Assembly: GCA_020439995.1 (NCBI GenBank)
Contig: JAGROY010000258.1
Span: forward strand, 1-39,823
Length of the DNA: 39,823 nucleotides
DNA from: Verrucomicrobiia bacterium
Lineage (GTDB): Bacteria; Verrucomicrobiota; Verrucomicrobiia; Verrucomicrobiales; DEV007
Reading direction: 5' to 3'
Positions 18,401 to 25,527 of this stretch are shown piece after piece. The first letter of the stretch is position 1; each line of letters starts with the position of its first letter. A program made the translations under genes and the position numbers. Under the pieces are notes generated by a model. That model ran no database searches. It saw only the letters and a program-made list of their open reading frames with translations, and was not told where the DNA came from.

Positions 18401-20990
18401 CGGAAATATCGTCGATCAGAAAGCTTCCCTCATCGAGCAGGCCGAAGATGAATTCGTTATACTGTGTGGGATCGCCATTAAGATTCCGGGCAGTGTCCTC
18501 ATGCGTAAACGTCTGCCACACGCTCTTGCCCGATTCATCACTGGCAGCCCACGCACCAGGCTTCGAGTTATCGGCATTCGGATCACGCAGTTCCAGACTC
18601 GAGCCTCCGCCATCCGCGAGAATCGGCCAGCTACCACCGTCAAAGTACTCGACCACGTCCGCAGGATTTCCACTGGCATCCGACAGAACGAGACGGTCGC
18701 CACTTCTCGAAAGGGTACCTCCAAATTCGCCAATGATCGTTGCCGCCGGATACTTGGCTTTGGTCGCCGTCAGGTCTTTTGCAATTACAAGATAGCTTCC
18801 CGGTGCCATGGTCGTGCCCTCCGGAAAATCGAAGTTGATACCATCCTCGAGACTCCATGCCGTAAGGTCGATCGCTTCAGCCCCTTTGTTATAGAGCTCG
18901 ACCCACTGCTCATCGGACTCAGAAAAAGGCCTTCCGGGAGATGCCGGTGAAACAATATTGTCCAGCTCAACTTTGCACCCAAACGCATAGTCGCTGCTTC
19001 CTGAAGCGCTCTGATGAACCTCAACAGAGACGCGATTCAGCCCGACTACCAAGGCATCCGCAGGCAGAATATCGGATTCGGTGATCTCCGCATCCCCCCC
19101 GGCTGACGCCAGCGTTTCAGAGCCGATCTCTCCGTCCGGCATCGCGAATCGCAGGATCTCAGTGCCATTGACATAGAATACAGCGCCATCATCAACGGTG
19201 TGCGTAAGCTTGATTCCCGCCACGTTTGCCAGCTGATCCGCAGTCAGCATGAAATCGCTCTCAAAGTAGAACGTGATCACTCTTGGATCGAACTCGTTGG
19301 GATTGGGAAGCTCCGTGACGATCGGAATGGGAAGCACACTGTTGTCAAAACCCAACGGGCCGGGTGCCGAAGTCCAGTCTGCATGAGCCTCGGATGCCCA
19401 GCCTGCGCCCCGCGCTGCAAAGGTATTGTCGTACCGCCAGTTGTCGCCGTAGTCGATGACCACCTGCAGCTCCGTCTGCGCCTCGATCGCAGGAATCGCT
19501 GAAATCGGCCAAGGGTTATACATGATCTCGTTAATGACGATCGCGTCTTCGATAGTGAAGATGTTAGAACTCCCGAACGTCGGCGTCGTTGGATACAGCC
19601 ACTCGCCACCGTGCTCGGTTGAACGCCCGCGAAGCCGTCCGGTAACACCGCGCGCATCCTGCAACATTTGGCCCGATGGATCGAACAGAAACAGGCGATC
19701 ATTGTCAGCGGGCCTGAAGCCGAGCTGGGTCGAATCAAAGACGACAAATTCACCGGCAGCCAGAGTCGCCTGCGGGAGCACGAACGGTGCAGCGCCCGTT
19801 GTGGACGCGCGAATTTGAAAGCCGCCGACTTCTAACGGCGCATCAGTTAAGTTGACGAGTTCGATTTGAAAAGATTCGGCATTGAACGGGGAGACCTCAT
19901 TAAACGCCAGGCGAGGTGGCGCTGCGACACGGGGCACGGCAGCCTCGGTGGCGGCGAGCGTGGCTCCGAAGGCCATGTCTGAGCTGCCAGCGCTCGACTG
20001 GTGCACTTCCACTGCAATGACGTTTGCTCCCTTGACTAACGCAGCCGCCGGAATCGTTATCGGGTCCGAGAGTTCCGGCTCCACGGATGAAGACGCGAGC
20101 GTTGTGCTGGTGGGCGCACCGGCGGGCATCTCCTCACGAAAAACTTCGACGCCATTCAGGTAAACGACGAGACCATCGTCATAAAATGTCTGGAGGGCCA
20201 ACGTCGTCGCAGCCGGATCACCATCAAAGTTGAAACTGTGGCGGAAGTAGTAGGCAATCGCACCCAGTTCGATCCGCTGGCCAAAGGGAGCCGGAAGATC
20301 GTCACCTGCCCGCTCGGCATACAAGGCACCTTTACCATTCAGCCACGCACTGTCATCAAATCCGACTGCATTCCAGTTCGCCGGCGGCTCTGCTCCAGAC
20401 TGCTCATACTTCCAGTCGGAGTCGAGAGCGACGATCGCGAAATCGCGCGGCTCTGATCCCGTCCCGCCCGGAGTTCCGCCCACAGTCTCGCTGTGCGTCC
20501 AGTTTGACGGGCGTGAGTCCGCCGTCTCCTGGTTGATTTTAACCAACGTCGCGCCCGAACCATCCGGCCCCACCGGCCAGTCTCCACCATCGCCGTAGTT
20601 GACCCGTTCCATTACTCGCTCGTTGTTGTTGATGATCCGCAGTTCCTCCCCCGCATTATTCAACCTACCTTCCCAGGGTCCAAGCGCTCCCTTGCCAACC
20701 AGGGATGGATGGGAAGGATCCAGCGCGATCAACAAGTAGCCGCGACCCGGAATAATCGTCCCTTCAGGAAAACGATAATCGACTCCCCCCTCAATGCGCC
20801 ATCGCGACACATCAACGTCCACCCCCATCAAACTGTGCAACTCGATCCATTCCGTGCCCGTTGTCTCATCAGCGGGACTGTAGTTGATCTCATTGAACAC
20901 CACGATGCTGTCGGCAGCACCCGAGGCTGTGCCATGAACCGCCACACAACAGAGGAAGAAAAGAATTAAAACTGAGAGGGATTTCATCAT
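15447..20990 (-). CDS. Giant secreted lamin-tail-domain protein with CotH kinase domain
   Basis: A 1847-residue exported protein. A signal peptide (cleavage near residue 25) is followed by lamin-tail (LTD) modules at about 27-165, 358-470, 665-810 and 1567-1700, recognised by the NEI-x-Y-x-P / EWIEL / LxGWxL-type pattern. Two jelly-roll, galactose-binding-like modules lie at about 195-350 and 520-680 (D-D-G-x-V-x-Y-x-N-G strand, then V-x-V-E-V-H-Q). A CotH-type kinase domain spans about 1095-1440 with an RLKGSQRG segment and the YLPWDMDFTF motif near residue 1384 carrying candidate metal-binding aspartates. The C-terminus has a D-x-D-D-G-L-S-N calcium-like loop and the YYRMR-ending module. 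CotH enzymes phosphorylate secreted proteins; surface-protein phosphorylation is inferred. A -10-like TAAAAT (21012-21007) lies upstream. Starts at 20990 and 20987 are both possible. Confidence 0.87.
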   Translation of the reverse strand: MMKSLSVLILFFLCCVAVHGTASGAADSIVVFNEINYSPADETTGTEWIELHSLMGVDVDVSRWRIEGGVDYRFPEGTIIPGRGYLLIALDPSHPSLVGKGALGPWEGRLNNAGEELRIINNNERVMERVNYGDGGDWPVGPDGSGATLVKINQETADSRPSNWTHSETVGGTPGGTGSEPRDFAIVALDSDWKYEQSGAEPPANWNAVGFDDSAWLNGKGALYAERAGDDLPAPFGQRIELGAIAYYFRHSFNFDGDPAATTLALQTFYDDGLVVYLNGVEVFREEMPAGAPTSTTLASSSVEPELSDPITIPAAALVKGANVIAVEVHQSSAGSSDMAFGATLAATEAAVPRVAAPPRLAFNEVSPFNAESFQIELVNLTDAPLEVGGFQIRASTTGAAPFVLPQATLAAGEFVVFDSTQLGFRPADNDRLFLFDPSGQMLQDARGVTGRLRGRSTEHGGEWLYPTTPTFGSSNIFTIEDAIVINEIMYNPWPISAIPAIEAQTELQVVIDYGDNWRYDNTFAARGAGWASEAHADWTSAPGPLGFDNSVLPIPIVTELPNPNEFDPRVITFYFESDFMLTADQLANVAGIKLTHTVDDGAVFYVNGTEILRFAMPDGEIGSETLASAGGDAEITESDILPADALVVGLNRVSVEVHQSASGSSDYAFGCKVELDNIVSPASPGRPFSESDEQWVELYNKGAEAIDLTAWSLEDGINFDFPEGTTMAPGSYLVIAKDLTATKAKYPAATIIGEFGGTLSRSGDRLVLSDASGNPADVVEYFDGGSWPILADGGGSSLELRDPNADNSKPGAWAASDESGKSVWQTFTHEDTARNLNGDPTQYNEFIFGLLDEGSFLIDDISVIEDPGGDNIEMIQNGDFSGGNADKWRLLGTHRHGQVVSDPSQPGNDVLRMDATGSTEHMHNHAETTFANGERITASATYRYSFRARWLGGSNKLHTRLYFNRIARSNLLPVPENLGTPGAANSTAIANAGPTYAGLIHSPAVPPANTPFTVSVDAADPDGVTKLELHYSVDGADFQTVPMASANGVKFVGTIPAQSADSIVQFYVEGTDAKGAASMEPFNGPDSRALIRVDDGDAEDLDYINNFRITMTAADADFLHEATNVMSNDRLGATVIYNESEIYYNCGVRLKGSQRGRNTSVRVGFNVAFPPQQPFLGTHRTVGVDRSGAGDQFSQKEIMVKHGIYHAGGVVGSMDDLIRVISPTPRHIGSAMLVKSRYDDELMDNQFQDGGKGPLYEYELIYYPTSTTGGPEGLKRPNPDSVVGVPVRDIGGDDKELYRWHWLKKNNRDADDYSALIKVIRAIGQFGSNPSDEKIAEMDQLFDMDMSLRSWAIQVLFGIGDSYANGSQHNGMFYIRPEDGKGLYLPWDMDFTFSQGDTNLTNNGDLRNFVRVPKWERAYLGHLQDIIATTFNRAYMEPWEDHYSTFLPRENLNFAGTIDSRARAFTTAIARGIPEVDFEISTASGTSVDGTSITLEGKGWVNVRNLRLAGNPSPLKVEWIDEDTWQINVPVVPGANNFTVEAYDFQGAKIGEKTVAVTGTGTIAPATKGTLVISELMYHPADGNDFEFVEVQNISTTQSIELSGVRFDNGIDYEFGSRILAPGEFAVIAGSADAFASLYPGVTTEGSYQTEGSNRFSDGGEQVELVGAGGETIASFRYDNNAPWPVEADGQGASLVLIAPETDPDPSLPENWRASSVAKGTPGAGEEAGGLAEWQTANNIVDLTADEDDDGLSNLLEYALGTAPRLSNAAPVTAGTTDGAPTFGYQRNQVATDVAFTIEASANLIDWAPAATTQLSSTPNGDGTLAVVVRIDSQQAALYYRMRVSR

Positions 20991-21218
20991 ACAACTTAAG
21001 CAGGGAATTTTAGTACCTTCGTTCTAGTGGTTCACGAGCGCTTCAACAAGCCCCGATCACTGGTGTCGCTCATCTGCCATTCATAATCTTGTGTCACCGC
21101 TCCGAGAAAATTGGCAGGGAGTCTGCCATGGTAGAAGAATTTACCGGTGGAAAGCATCGTTCAGTCCGCCACGAAGATCATCCTGACGGTGATTCGAAAA
21201 CATCACAGAACAACGCGA

Positions 21219-21247
21219 TTGACATCACTAGACGACTGGTCTATTTA
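21219..21247 (+). promoter_or_regulatory. Promoter of the TetR-family regulator gene
   Basis: TTGACA (21219-21224), a 17-nt spacer and TATTTA (21242-21247) lie immediately before the ATG at 21259. The spacing predicts a transcript start only a few nucleotides before the start codon, so the mRNA would be nearly leaderless. The spacer contains a palindrome likely to be the autoregulatory operator. Confidence 0.55.
21229..21243. promoter_or_regulatory. Probable TetR-family operator
   Basis: A perfect inverted repeat with arms TAGAC and GTCTA and a 5-nt centre lies between the -35 and -10 boxes. As I recall it, the Escherichia coli NemR box has TAGAC/GTCTA half-sites of very similar sequence with one base more spacing. 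A repressor bound here would block RNA polymerase, consistent with autorepression of the adjacent NemR-like gene. Confidence 0.6.
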
Positions 21248-21258
21248 TTTACCAAGAA

Positions 21259-21852
21259 ATGATCGAAGCTTCCACGAAAGAGCGGATCCTGGATGCCGCC
21301 GAGGCAATCATGCTGACCAAGAGTTTCCACTCGGTCGGCCTGAATGAAATTTTGCGCGCGGTGAATGTTCCCAAGGGCTCGTTCTATCATCATTTTGAAT
21401 CGAAAGAGCAATTTGGCGTGGAACTGCTCAAGCATTATGTCGCGGATGCAAGCGCCTACAAACGCAGGATACTGTTGTCCCCGGAGATCGAGATCAATGA
21501 ACGCCAGCGGCTACTGACATTCCTCGAATCGAGCATCTCTAACTTTTTGGATAACGATGGCAAATGTCCGTGCCTTGTGGTAAAACTGGCTTCGGAAGTG
21601 GTGGACTTTAGCGAGCCCATGCGTCAGGTTCTTGCAGATGGCCATGCCGAGTGGGCGGCAATCACTGAGGCTCTGATTCAGGACGGGATTGCCAACGGAA
21701 GTATTCACCCGGATGTCAATCCGAAGACTACTGGCAGGCTATTCGGCAGCCTCTGGATGGGAGCGATGCAACACGCCTCCATCGCTCGAAATGCTGAGCC
21801 GCTGCGGGACGCCCTCGACTTCATCGCAAATCACTTACTACCCGCGCCCTGA
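21259..21852 (+). CDS. TetR-family repressor resembling NemR
   Basis: A 197-residue repressor. The N-terminal helix-turn-helix (about 6-52) contains VPKGSFYHHFESKEQFG, the typical TetR recognition helix and beyond. The C-terminal ligand domain resembles NemR: the CLVVKLASEV segment aligns with the NemR stretch holding its redox-sensing Cys106, so C105 (with C103 two residues before) is the candidate sensor. The lysine I recall as pairing with that cysteine in NemR (Lys175) appears replaced by Ser174, so chemistry may differ. NemR derepresses detoxification genes on exposure to reactive electrophiles or hypochlorous acid. A nitroreductase gene follows in the same direction, fitting such a circuit. 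The match to NemR is from remembered sequence, not an alignment. Confidence 0.88.
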   Translation: MIEASTKERILDAAEAIMLTKSFHSVGLNEILRAVNVPKGSFYHHFESKEQFGVELLKHYVADASAYKRRILLSPEIEINERQRLLTFLESSISNFLDNDGKCPCLVVKLASEVVDFSEPMRQVLADGHAEWAAITEALIQDGIANGSIHPDVNPKTTGRLFGSLWMGAMQHASIARNAEPLRDALDFIANHLLPAP

Positions 21853-21916
21853 AATTTTTGTTTCAGTCAAATTGATACCGACCCGTCTAATCCAGTCCAT
21901 CACCAGCAAACTACAC

Positions 21917-22363
21917 ATGCAATCGATCGATCTCACTCAACGCCCACCTCGCAGTGCCCGCGTCCGCCTGGGAGGCTACGTCATCCTGCCCCGCATCTTG
22001 GACAAATGCCGAGCGGAAATCGCCGGAAACTCAGGCGAGTACCGCTACAACTGCCCACTCGATCAGCGGTTCTTCCATTTTGCCGGAATCGATGCGGAAG
22101 CGCTCAAGACGGAAGTCGCCAAAGGTCTCGGAGATGGTGAAATCCTTTGCTGGATCAGTGAGAACGCAGCAAAGAAGCACGAGGAATGGGAAATCGCCCA
22201 ATGGTCAGCGTTCCGTGAAGCCGCAGCTCCAGGCGACAATGAGAGCCGGGAATTCATCAGCGAACAGGTTGCCGCTGCGGGAGGAGCAGAGCGGGAGGAC
22301 ATTGCCACATGGTTCGACTATCTCGATTTTGACGATCACGTAACCTCTGGAGGCAAAGCCTGA
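21917..22363 (+). CDS. DUF5069 family protein
   Basis: A 148-residue soluble protein recognised as DUF5069 by its opening DLTQRPPRSARVRLGGYV, the RILDKCRAE segment, the YNCPLDQRFFHF block and the later DGEILCWI strand. The family is common in Verrucomicrobia and Planctomycetes; its biochemical role is unknown. No signal peptide or membrane helix is present. The open frame continues upstream into the tetR gene, but the ATG at 21917 matches the family N-terminus and leaves a 64-bp gap. It lies between the regulator and the nitroreductase, so a part in the same stress response is plausible but only inferred from context. Confidence 0.82.
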   Translation: MQSIDLTQRPPRSARVRLGGYVILPRILDKCRAEIAGNSGEYRYNCPLDQRFFHFAGIDAEALKTEVAKGLGDGEILCWISENAAKKHEEWEIAQWSAFREAAAPGDNESREFISEQVAAAGGAEREDIATWFDYLDFDDHVTSGGKA

Positions 22364-22398
22364 AGAACCTTTCACACTAACACAACACTATTTCTATC

Positions 22399-23007
22399 AT
22401 GAACACCCTTGAAGCCATCTACCAGAGACGAGCGATCAAACAATTTGATCGAGATCACCAACTGACACAGGAGGAAGAAACCACGCTGCTCGAAGCCGCC
22501 ATCCAGGCCCCCACCAGTTTCAACATCCAGCACTGGCGATTCGTGATCCTACGTGATTCAGCATTGCGCGAGAAAATCCGCAAAGAATTCGGGAACGATC
22601 AGGCGCAGATGACCGACGCCTCATTGCTGATACTCATGACAGCCGACACCAAAGCCTGGCAAAAAGATCCAGCCCGCTACTGGCAACATGCGCCGAAAGA
22701 AGTCGCCGACTTACTGGTTGGCTGGATGGGCCCATTCCATGAAGGGCGCGAATGGCTGCAGCGCGACGAAGCACAGCGATCCATCGGCATGGCCATGCAG
22801 ACGATCATGCTAGCCGCCAAGAGCATCGGCTACGATTCCTGCCCGATGATCGGCTATGACATCGATGCCGTAGCCAAACTCATCAACCTGCCCGAAGATC
22901 ACGTCATGGGCCCGATGGTAGCGATCGGAAAGGGAACCAAAGACCCCTGGCCGAAACCCGGGCAATTGACACTCAGTGAGGTCGTCGTGGAGAATGGTTT
23001 CGACTAA
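22399..23007 (+). CDS. FMN-dependent nitroreductase family protein
   Basis: A 202-residue flavoenzyme. The N-terminal RRAIKQF (residues 10-16) contributes the arginines that bind the FMN phosphate; APTSFNIQHWRFVI (38-51) is the conserved flavin and dimer segment; the later GYDSCPMIGYD and GKG blocks are typical of the NfsB/YfkO-like group. Such enzymes reduce nitro compounds, quinones or other electrophilic substrates with NAD(P)H. It begins 35 bp after the DUF5069 gene and is probably in one operon with the NemR-like regulator, analogous to nemR-nemA although NemA itself is an unrelated flavoenzyme family. No Shine-Dalgarno motif precedes the ATG. Confidence 0.92.
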   Translation: MNTLEAIYQRRAIKQFDRDHQLTQEEETTLLEAAIQAPTSFNIQHWRFVILRDSALREKIRKEFGNDQAQMTDASLLILMTADTKAWQKDPARYWQHAPKEVADLLVGWMGPFHEGREWLQRDEAQRSIGMAMQTIMLAAKSIGYDSCPMIGYDIDAVAKLINLPEDHVMGPMVAIGKGTKDPWPKPGQLTLSEVVVENGFD

Positions 23008-23080
23008 AACCAGCCCTATATGAATTCGAGACAAAAATCGCTTGTCGACTTCGTTAGCGAGTCGCTTTGATTGGTCAGGA

Positions 23081-24241
23081 ATGGCTCAGCTTCAATTTCA
23101 GTGCCCTTTTTGCAATCGTCATATCAACTGCCGCCGAAAGGATGCCGTCACGGGATTCGTACACCCTGAGTGTGGAGCCGAGATCCGCATTTCGATAGAC
23201 CACCGGGGAACCACAGCTGAGGTCATTCAACCGCCAGCCACACCTGATAGTGCTGTTCGATTGCCGGATGCCAAGCCGTTCCATGTCCGCGCAAATCAGC
23301 AGAATCGACGGATTGATTCCTCTGGCAAGCAGGAAGTAATCGACGAGGACAAGCTGAACATCAGCGTCAAGTGGCGGACGAAGTTCCTCTCAGAGCTGCC
23401 CTGGGACTACATGCCTAGCATCGGAAACATCAGATTGGAGCGTCGTCTACTGATTCTCATTGCCATCGTGGGCATTCCTGGAATCATCGCGATCTCTTAT
23501 TTTTTGCTTCAGGAGCACGAAAGCGACGTCTTACTTGAAACGAAACCAGAAGAAAAGCCCACAAATCTACGATCGTGGCCCGAAGCGAAAGACGCCGTAG
23601 AAAAGACAATACGAAGCTTTGTCGAAGCTCCCTCATGGCAGGAAAAACTAGATTTTATTTGCTCACCTGAAAGGGTCAAAAATTATGTGCAAGACTACTA
23701 CGAAAACCAGAAGCCACCGCCAATAGAAATCCGTTCGTTTAGGAAGGTCTTGCCATTGATGCTTGGTGAAACTCCTTTCTATCTCGTAGAGTTTGAAGAT
23801 GAGGATTACTTAACCCACTCAGTGGACGTCTACGAGATCGACAGGGAATACAAGCTCAATTGGGAGAGCATGGTTGCTTACGGCTCAATCCCATGGTCCA
23901 CTTTTTGTGAAGATCGTCCAACGTCTCTTCAGGATCTAAGAGTATATGTGATGCCAATCGATTTCTACGAATTTGAGTTCAGCGACAGGAAGCGATACGA
24001 CTGCTATCGGATTACCCACCGCTCCGGAGCTCCCGCACTATACGGTTACGTTGAGCGCGGTACACTTTCGGGATTGGCACTCAGGTTAGCATGCAGCCAC
24101 TCTCGGACGCAGCCGGTATATGTGTCGCTGCAATTCCCAGAAGTATCCACGAGGGATGATTGCGTCATTATAGCATCACTTATTCATAACAAATGGGTCA
24201 TGCCAAAGCAGTTGTTTCAGAAAGAAAGCCATTCTGAGTAA
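23081..24241 (+). CDS. Zinc-ribbon membrane-anchored protein of unknown function
   Basis: A 386-residue protein. An N-terminal zinc-ribbon-like element has CPFC (8-11) and HPEC (28-31), where the second pair replaces one Cys by His. A basic linker leads to one transmembrane helix (about 122-143). A soluble domain follows (165-386), probably outside the cytoplasm, beginning with a W-x-x-K-L-x-F motif that I associate with a recurrent Verrucomicrobia-restricted hypothetical family. Function unknown. The frame extends back to a TTG at 23042, but the ATG at 23081 begins just before the zinc ribbon. Base composition is more AT-rich than flanking genes (33 and 47 percent GC in two 60-base lines counted by hand). 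Confidence 0.72.
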   Translation: MAQLQFQCPFCNRHINCRRKDAVTGFVHPECGAEIRISIDHRGTTAEVIQPPATPDSAVRLPDAKPFHVRANQQNRRIDSSGKQEVIDEDKLNISVKWRTKFLSELPWDYMPSIGNIRLERRLLILIAIVGIPGIIAISYFLLQEHESDVLLETKPEEKPTNLRSWPEAKDAVEKTIRSFVEAPSWQEKLDFICSPERVKNYVQDYYENQKPPPIEIRSFRKVLPLMLGETPFYLVEFEDEDYLTHSVDVYEIDREYKLNWESMVAYGSIPWSTFCEDRPTSLQDLRVYVMPIDFYEFEFSDRKRYDCYRITHRSGAPALYGYVERGTLSGLALRLACSHSRTQPVYVSLQFPEVSTRDDCVIIASLIHNKWVMPKQLFQKESHSE

Positions 24242-24320
24242 AGACCCTTGGGGCTTTTCCTAACAAAAGACTCTTTCCACAAAACGTAGATGGACCAATT
24301 GAAATTTCTGTAGAGCCCCT

Positions 24321-25454
24321 TTAGGAGCGCTTTCTCTGCAGAAGCAGTAAACTGAAGCCTGACAAAAGAAGGATCGAAGCCGATGGCTCTGGTATAGGTG
24401 ATAGAATTTCGTACCCAATAAGATCTAAAACACGTAAATCCGTTGTGGAAATACTCACCACCTCCTCATCGGCAAGCGTGGGGTCCATTAATCCCAACCC
24501 CAGACTATCTTTTAAATGGCTAGCCTGCTGTCCATCTCCCTGTGTCCGACCAGTCGACAACAGCGCCTCGCCACCAGAAATGCTGCCACTTAGAGTGACC
24601 TCATCGAAGATCATAGTTGTTCCTGGAGTCTGGGCTCGCTGGGCCGTCGTGAACTGGGCTGCATTTGAAGGATCGTTTGCGGTACCGTCCTCAAATCGGA
24701 AGAGATCCATCGTTCGGATACTGACAGACCCAGCGGTCGAAGTATTCATGAGCGAATCGATCGTGTCGATATTGGAAGTCCATCCCAAAGCGTGACCTAT
24801 TTCATGAGCAGCCACCGTTTCGAAATCGACCGAACCAGTCGTCACGCCGTCGCTGTTGTCGAAGTCAAAGCTAAAAGAAGTATTAAAAGTGATAGTTGCA
24901 TCTGCAACATCAGGCACGACTATTCCGAGTGCTTTAAGGTTAGCCGCAGTGGCGGAAAGATTTCCGTTCCATGTCACCGAGTTGCCTCCGCCGACGTCGA
25001 TTCCTCCGTCAAGAGTTGAGGAAAACTGCGCAGATGTCGGAAGCGAAGCAACTATCCCGTCATCAGCCTCATTAACCGCATCTGCGACTAACGCGTCTCG
25101 AAGAGTGTCATACGCATAAACGTAAGCCGTCGAACTGGTCGAGCCAATCGTCGAAGCTCCAAGCGCTCCCATGTCTGCATCGATCGTTATCGTAATTGAG
25201 TCAGCAATGAATGCCTCCCACTGCGCAGCCGCACGATTGAAAGCCGCTAAGGCGGGGGCGTTAGCTGCAAGAGTCGTACCAGCGTTGATCACGATGTCGA
25301 AAGTACCAAGGTTAGCAGGAGGAGACCACTCTGGAGTTAAGCTGCTGTCGAGACTTACCTCGTTGTAAAAGCGTTCAAACAGAAGGGTCTCGGCCTGCAG
25401 TCTACTAGGCAATGCGATAGCTACGAGGCAAGTAACGAGGTAGAGGTGCTTCAT
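24321..25454 (-). CDS. PEP-CTERM-anchored putative metalloprotease
   Basis: A 377-residue exported protein with a signal peptide (cleavage near residue 21, LQA-E). A zincin motif HEIGHALG lies at 217-224. In classical metzincins the third ligand stands at the equivalent of residue 227, which is Ser here; D230 follows. The overall pattern resembles the NF038122-type metalloproteases often found with exosortase systems. The last 28 residues are a PEP-CTERM sorting signal: PEP at 355-357, a hydrophobic helix and the RKRS tail. Processing by an exosortase encoded elsewhere is expected. The ATG at 25454 is chosen over an upstream in-frame start at 25508 because it begins the signal peptide. It follows the C25-like gene in the same direction. 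Confidence 0.82.
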   Translation of the reverse strand: MKHLYLVTCLVAIALPSRLQAETLLFERFYNEVSLDSSLTPEWSPPANLGTFDIVINAGTTLAANAPALAAFNRAAAQWEAFIADSITITIDADMGALGASTIGSTSSTAYVYAYDTLRDALVADAVNEADDGIVASLPTSAQFSSTLDGGIDVGGGNSVTWNGNLSATAANLKALGIVVPDVADATITFNTSFSFDFDNSDGVTTGSVDFETVAAHEIGHALGWTSNIDTIDSLMNTSTAGSVSIRTMDLFRFEDGTANDPSNAAQFTTAQRAQTPGTTMIFDEVTLSGSISGGEALLSTGRTQGDGQQASHLKDSLGLGLMDPTLADEEVVSISTTDLRVLDLIGYEILSPIPEPSASILLLSGFSLLLLQRKRS

Positions 25455-25497
25455 CAAAATACAATTGAACTGCCCGGCAAATATGCCGAACATTTCT

Positions 25498-25527
25498 AAA
25501 ATATCCACTTCGTAACGGATTGGTCAA
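25498..25527 (-). promoter_or_regulatory. Possible promoter of the PEP-CTERM metalloprotease gene
   Basis: On the minus strand TTGACC (25527-25522) overlaps the stop codon of the upstream gene and is followed after 18 nt by TATTTT (25503-25498). A small hairpin with arms CGGCA and TGCCG (25475-25488) lies between this and the ATG at 25454. Both are weak matches. Confidence 0.3.

Noticed and set aside
21689..21916. Longer DUF5069 product starting within tetR
   Set aside because: The family N-terminus begins at the ATG at 21917; the extra part is the tetR gene read in another frame.
24242..24320. Terminator between the convergent zinc-ribbon and metalloprotease genes
   Set aside because: Only short imperfect pairings around GGGGCT and AGCCCC some 60 nt apart were found; not convincing.
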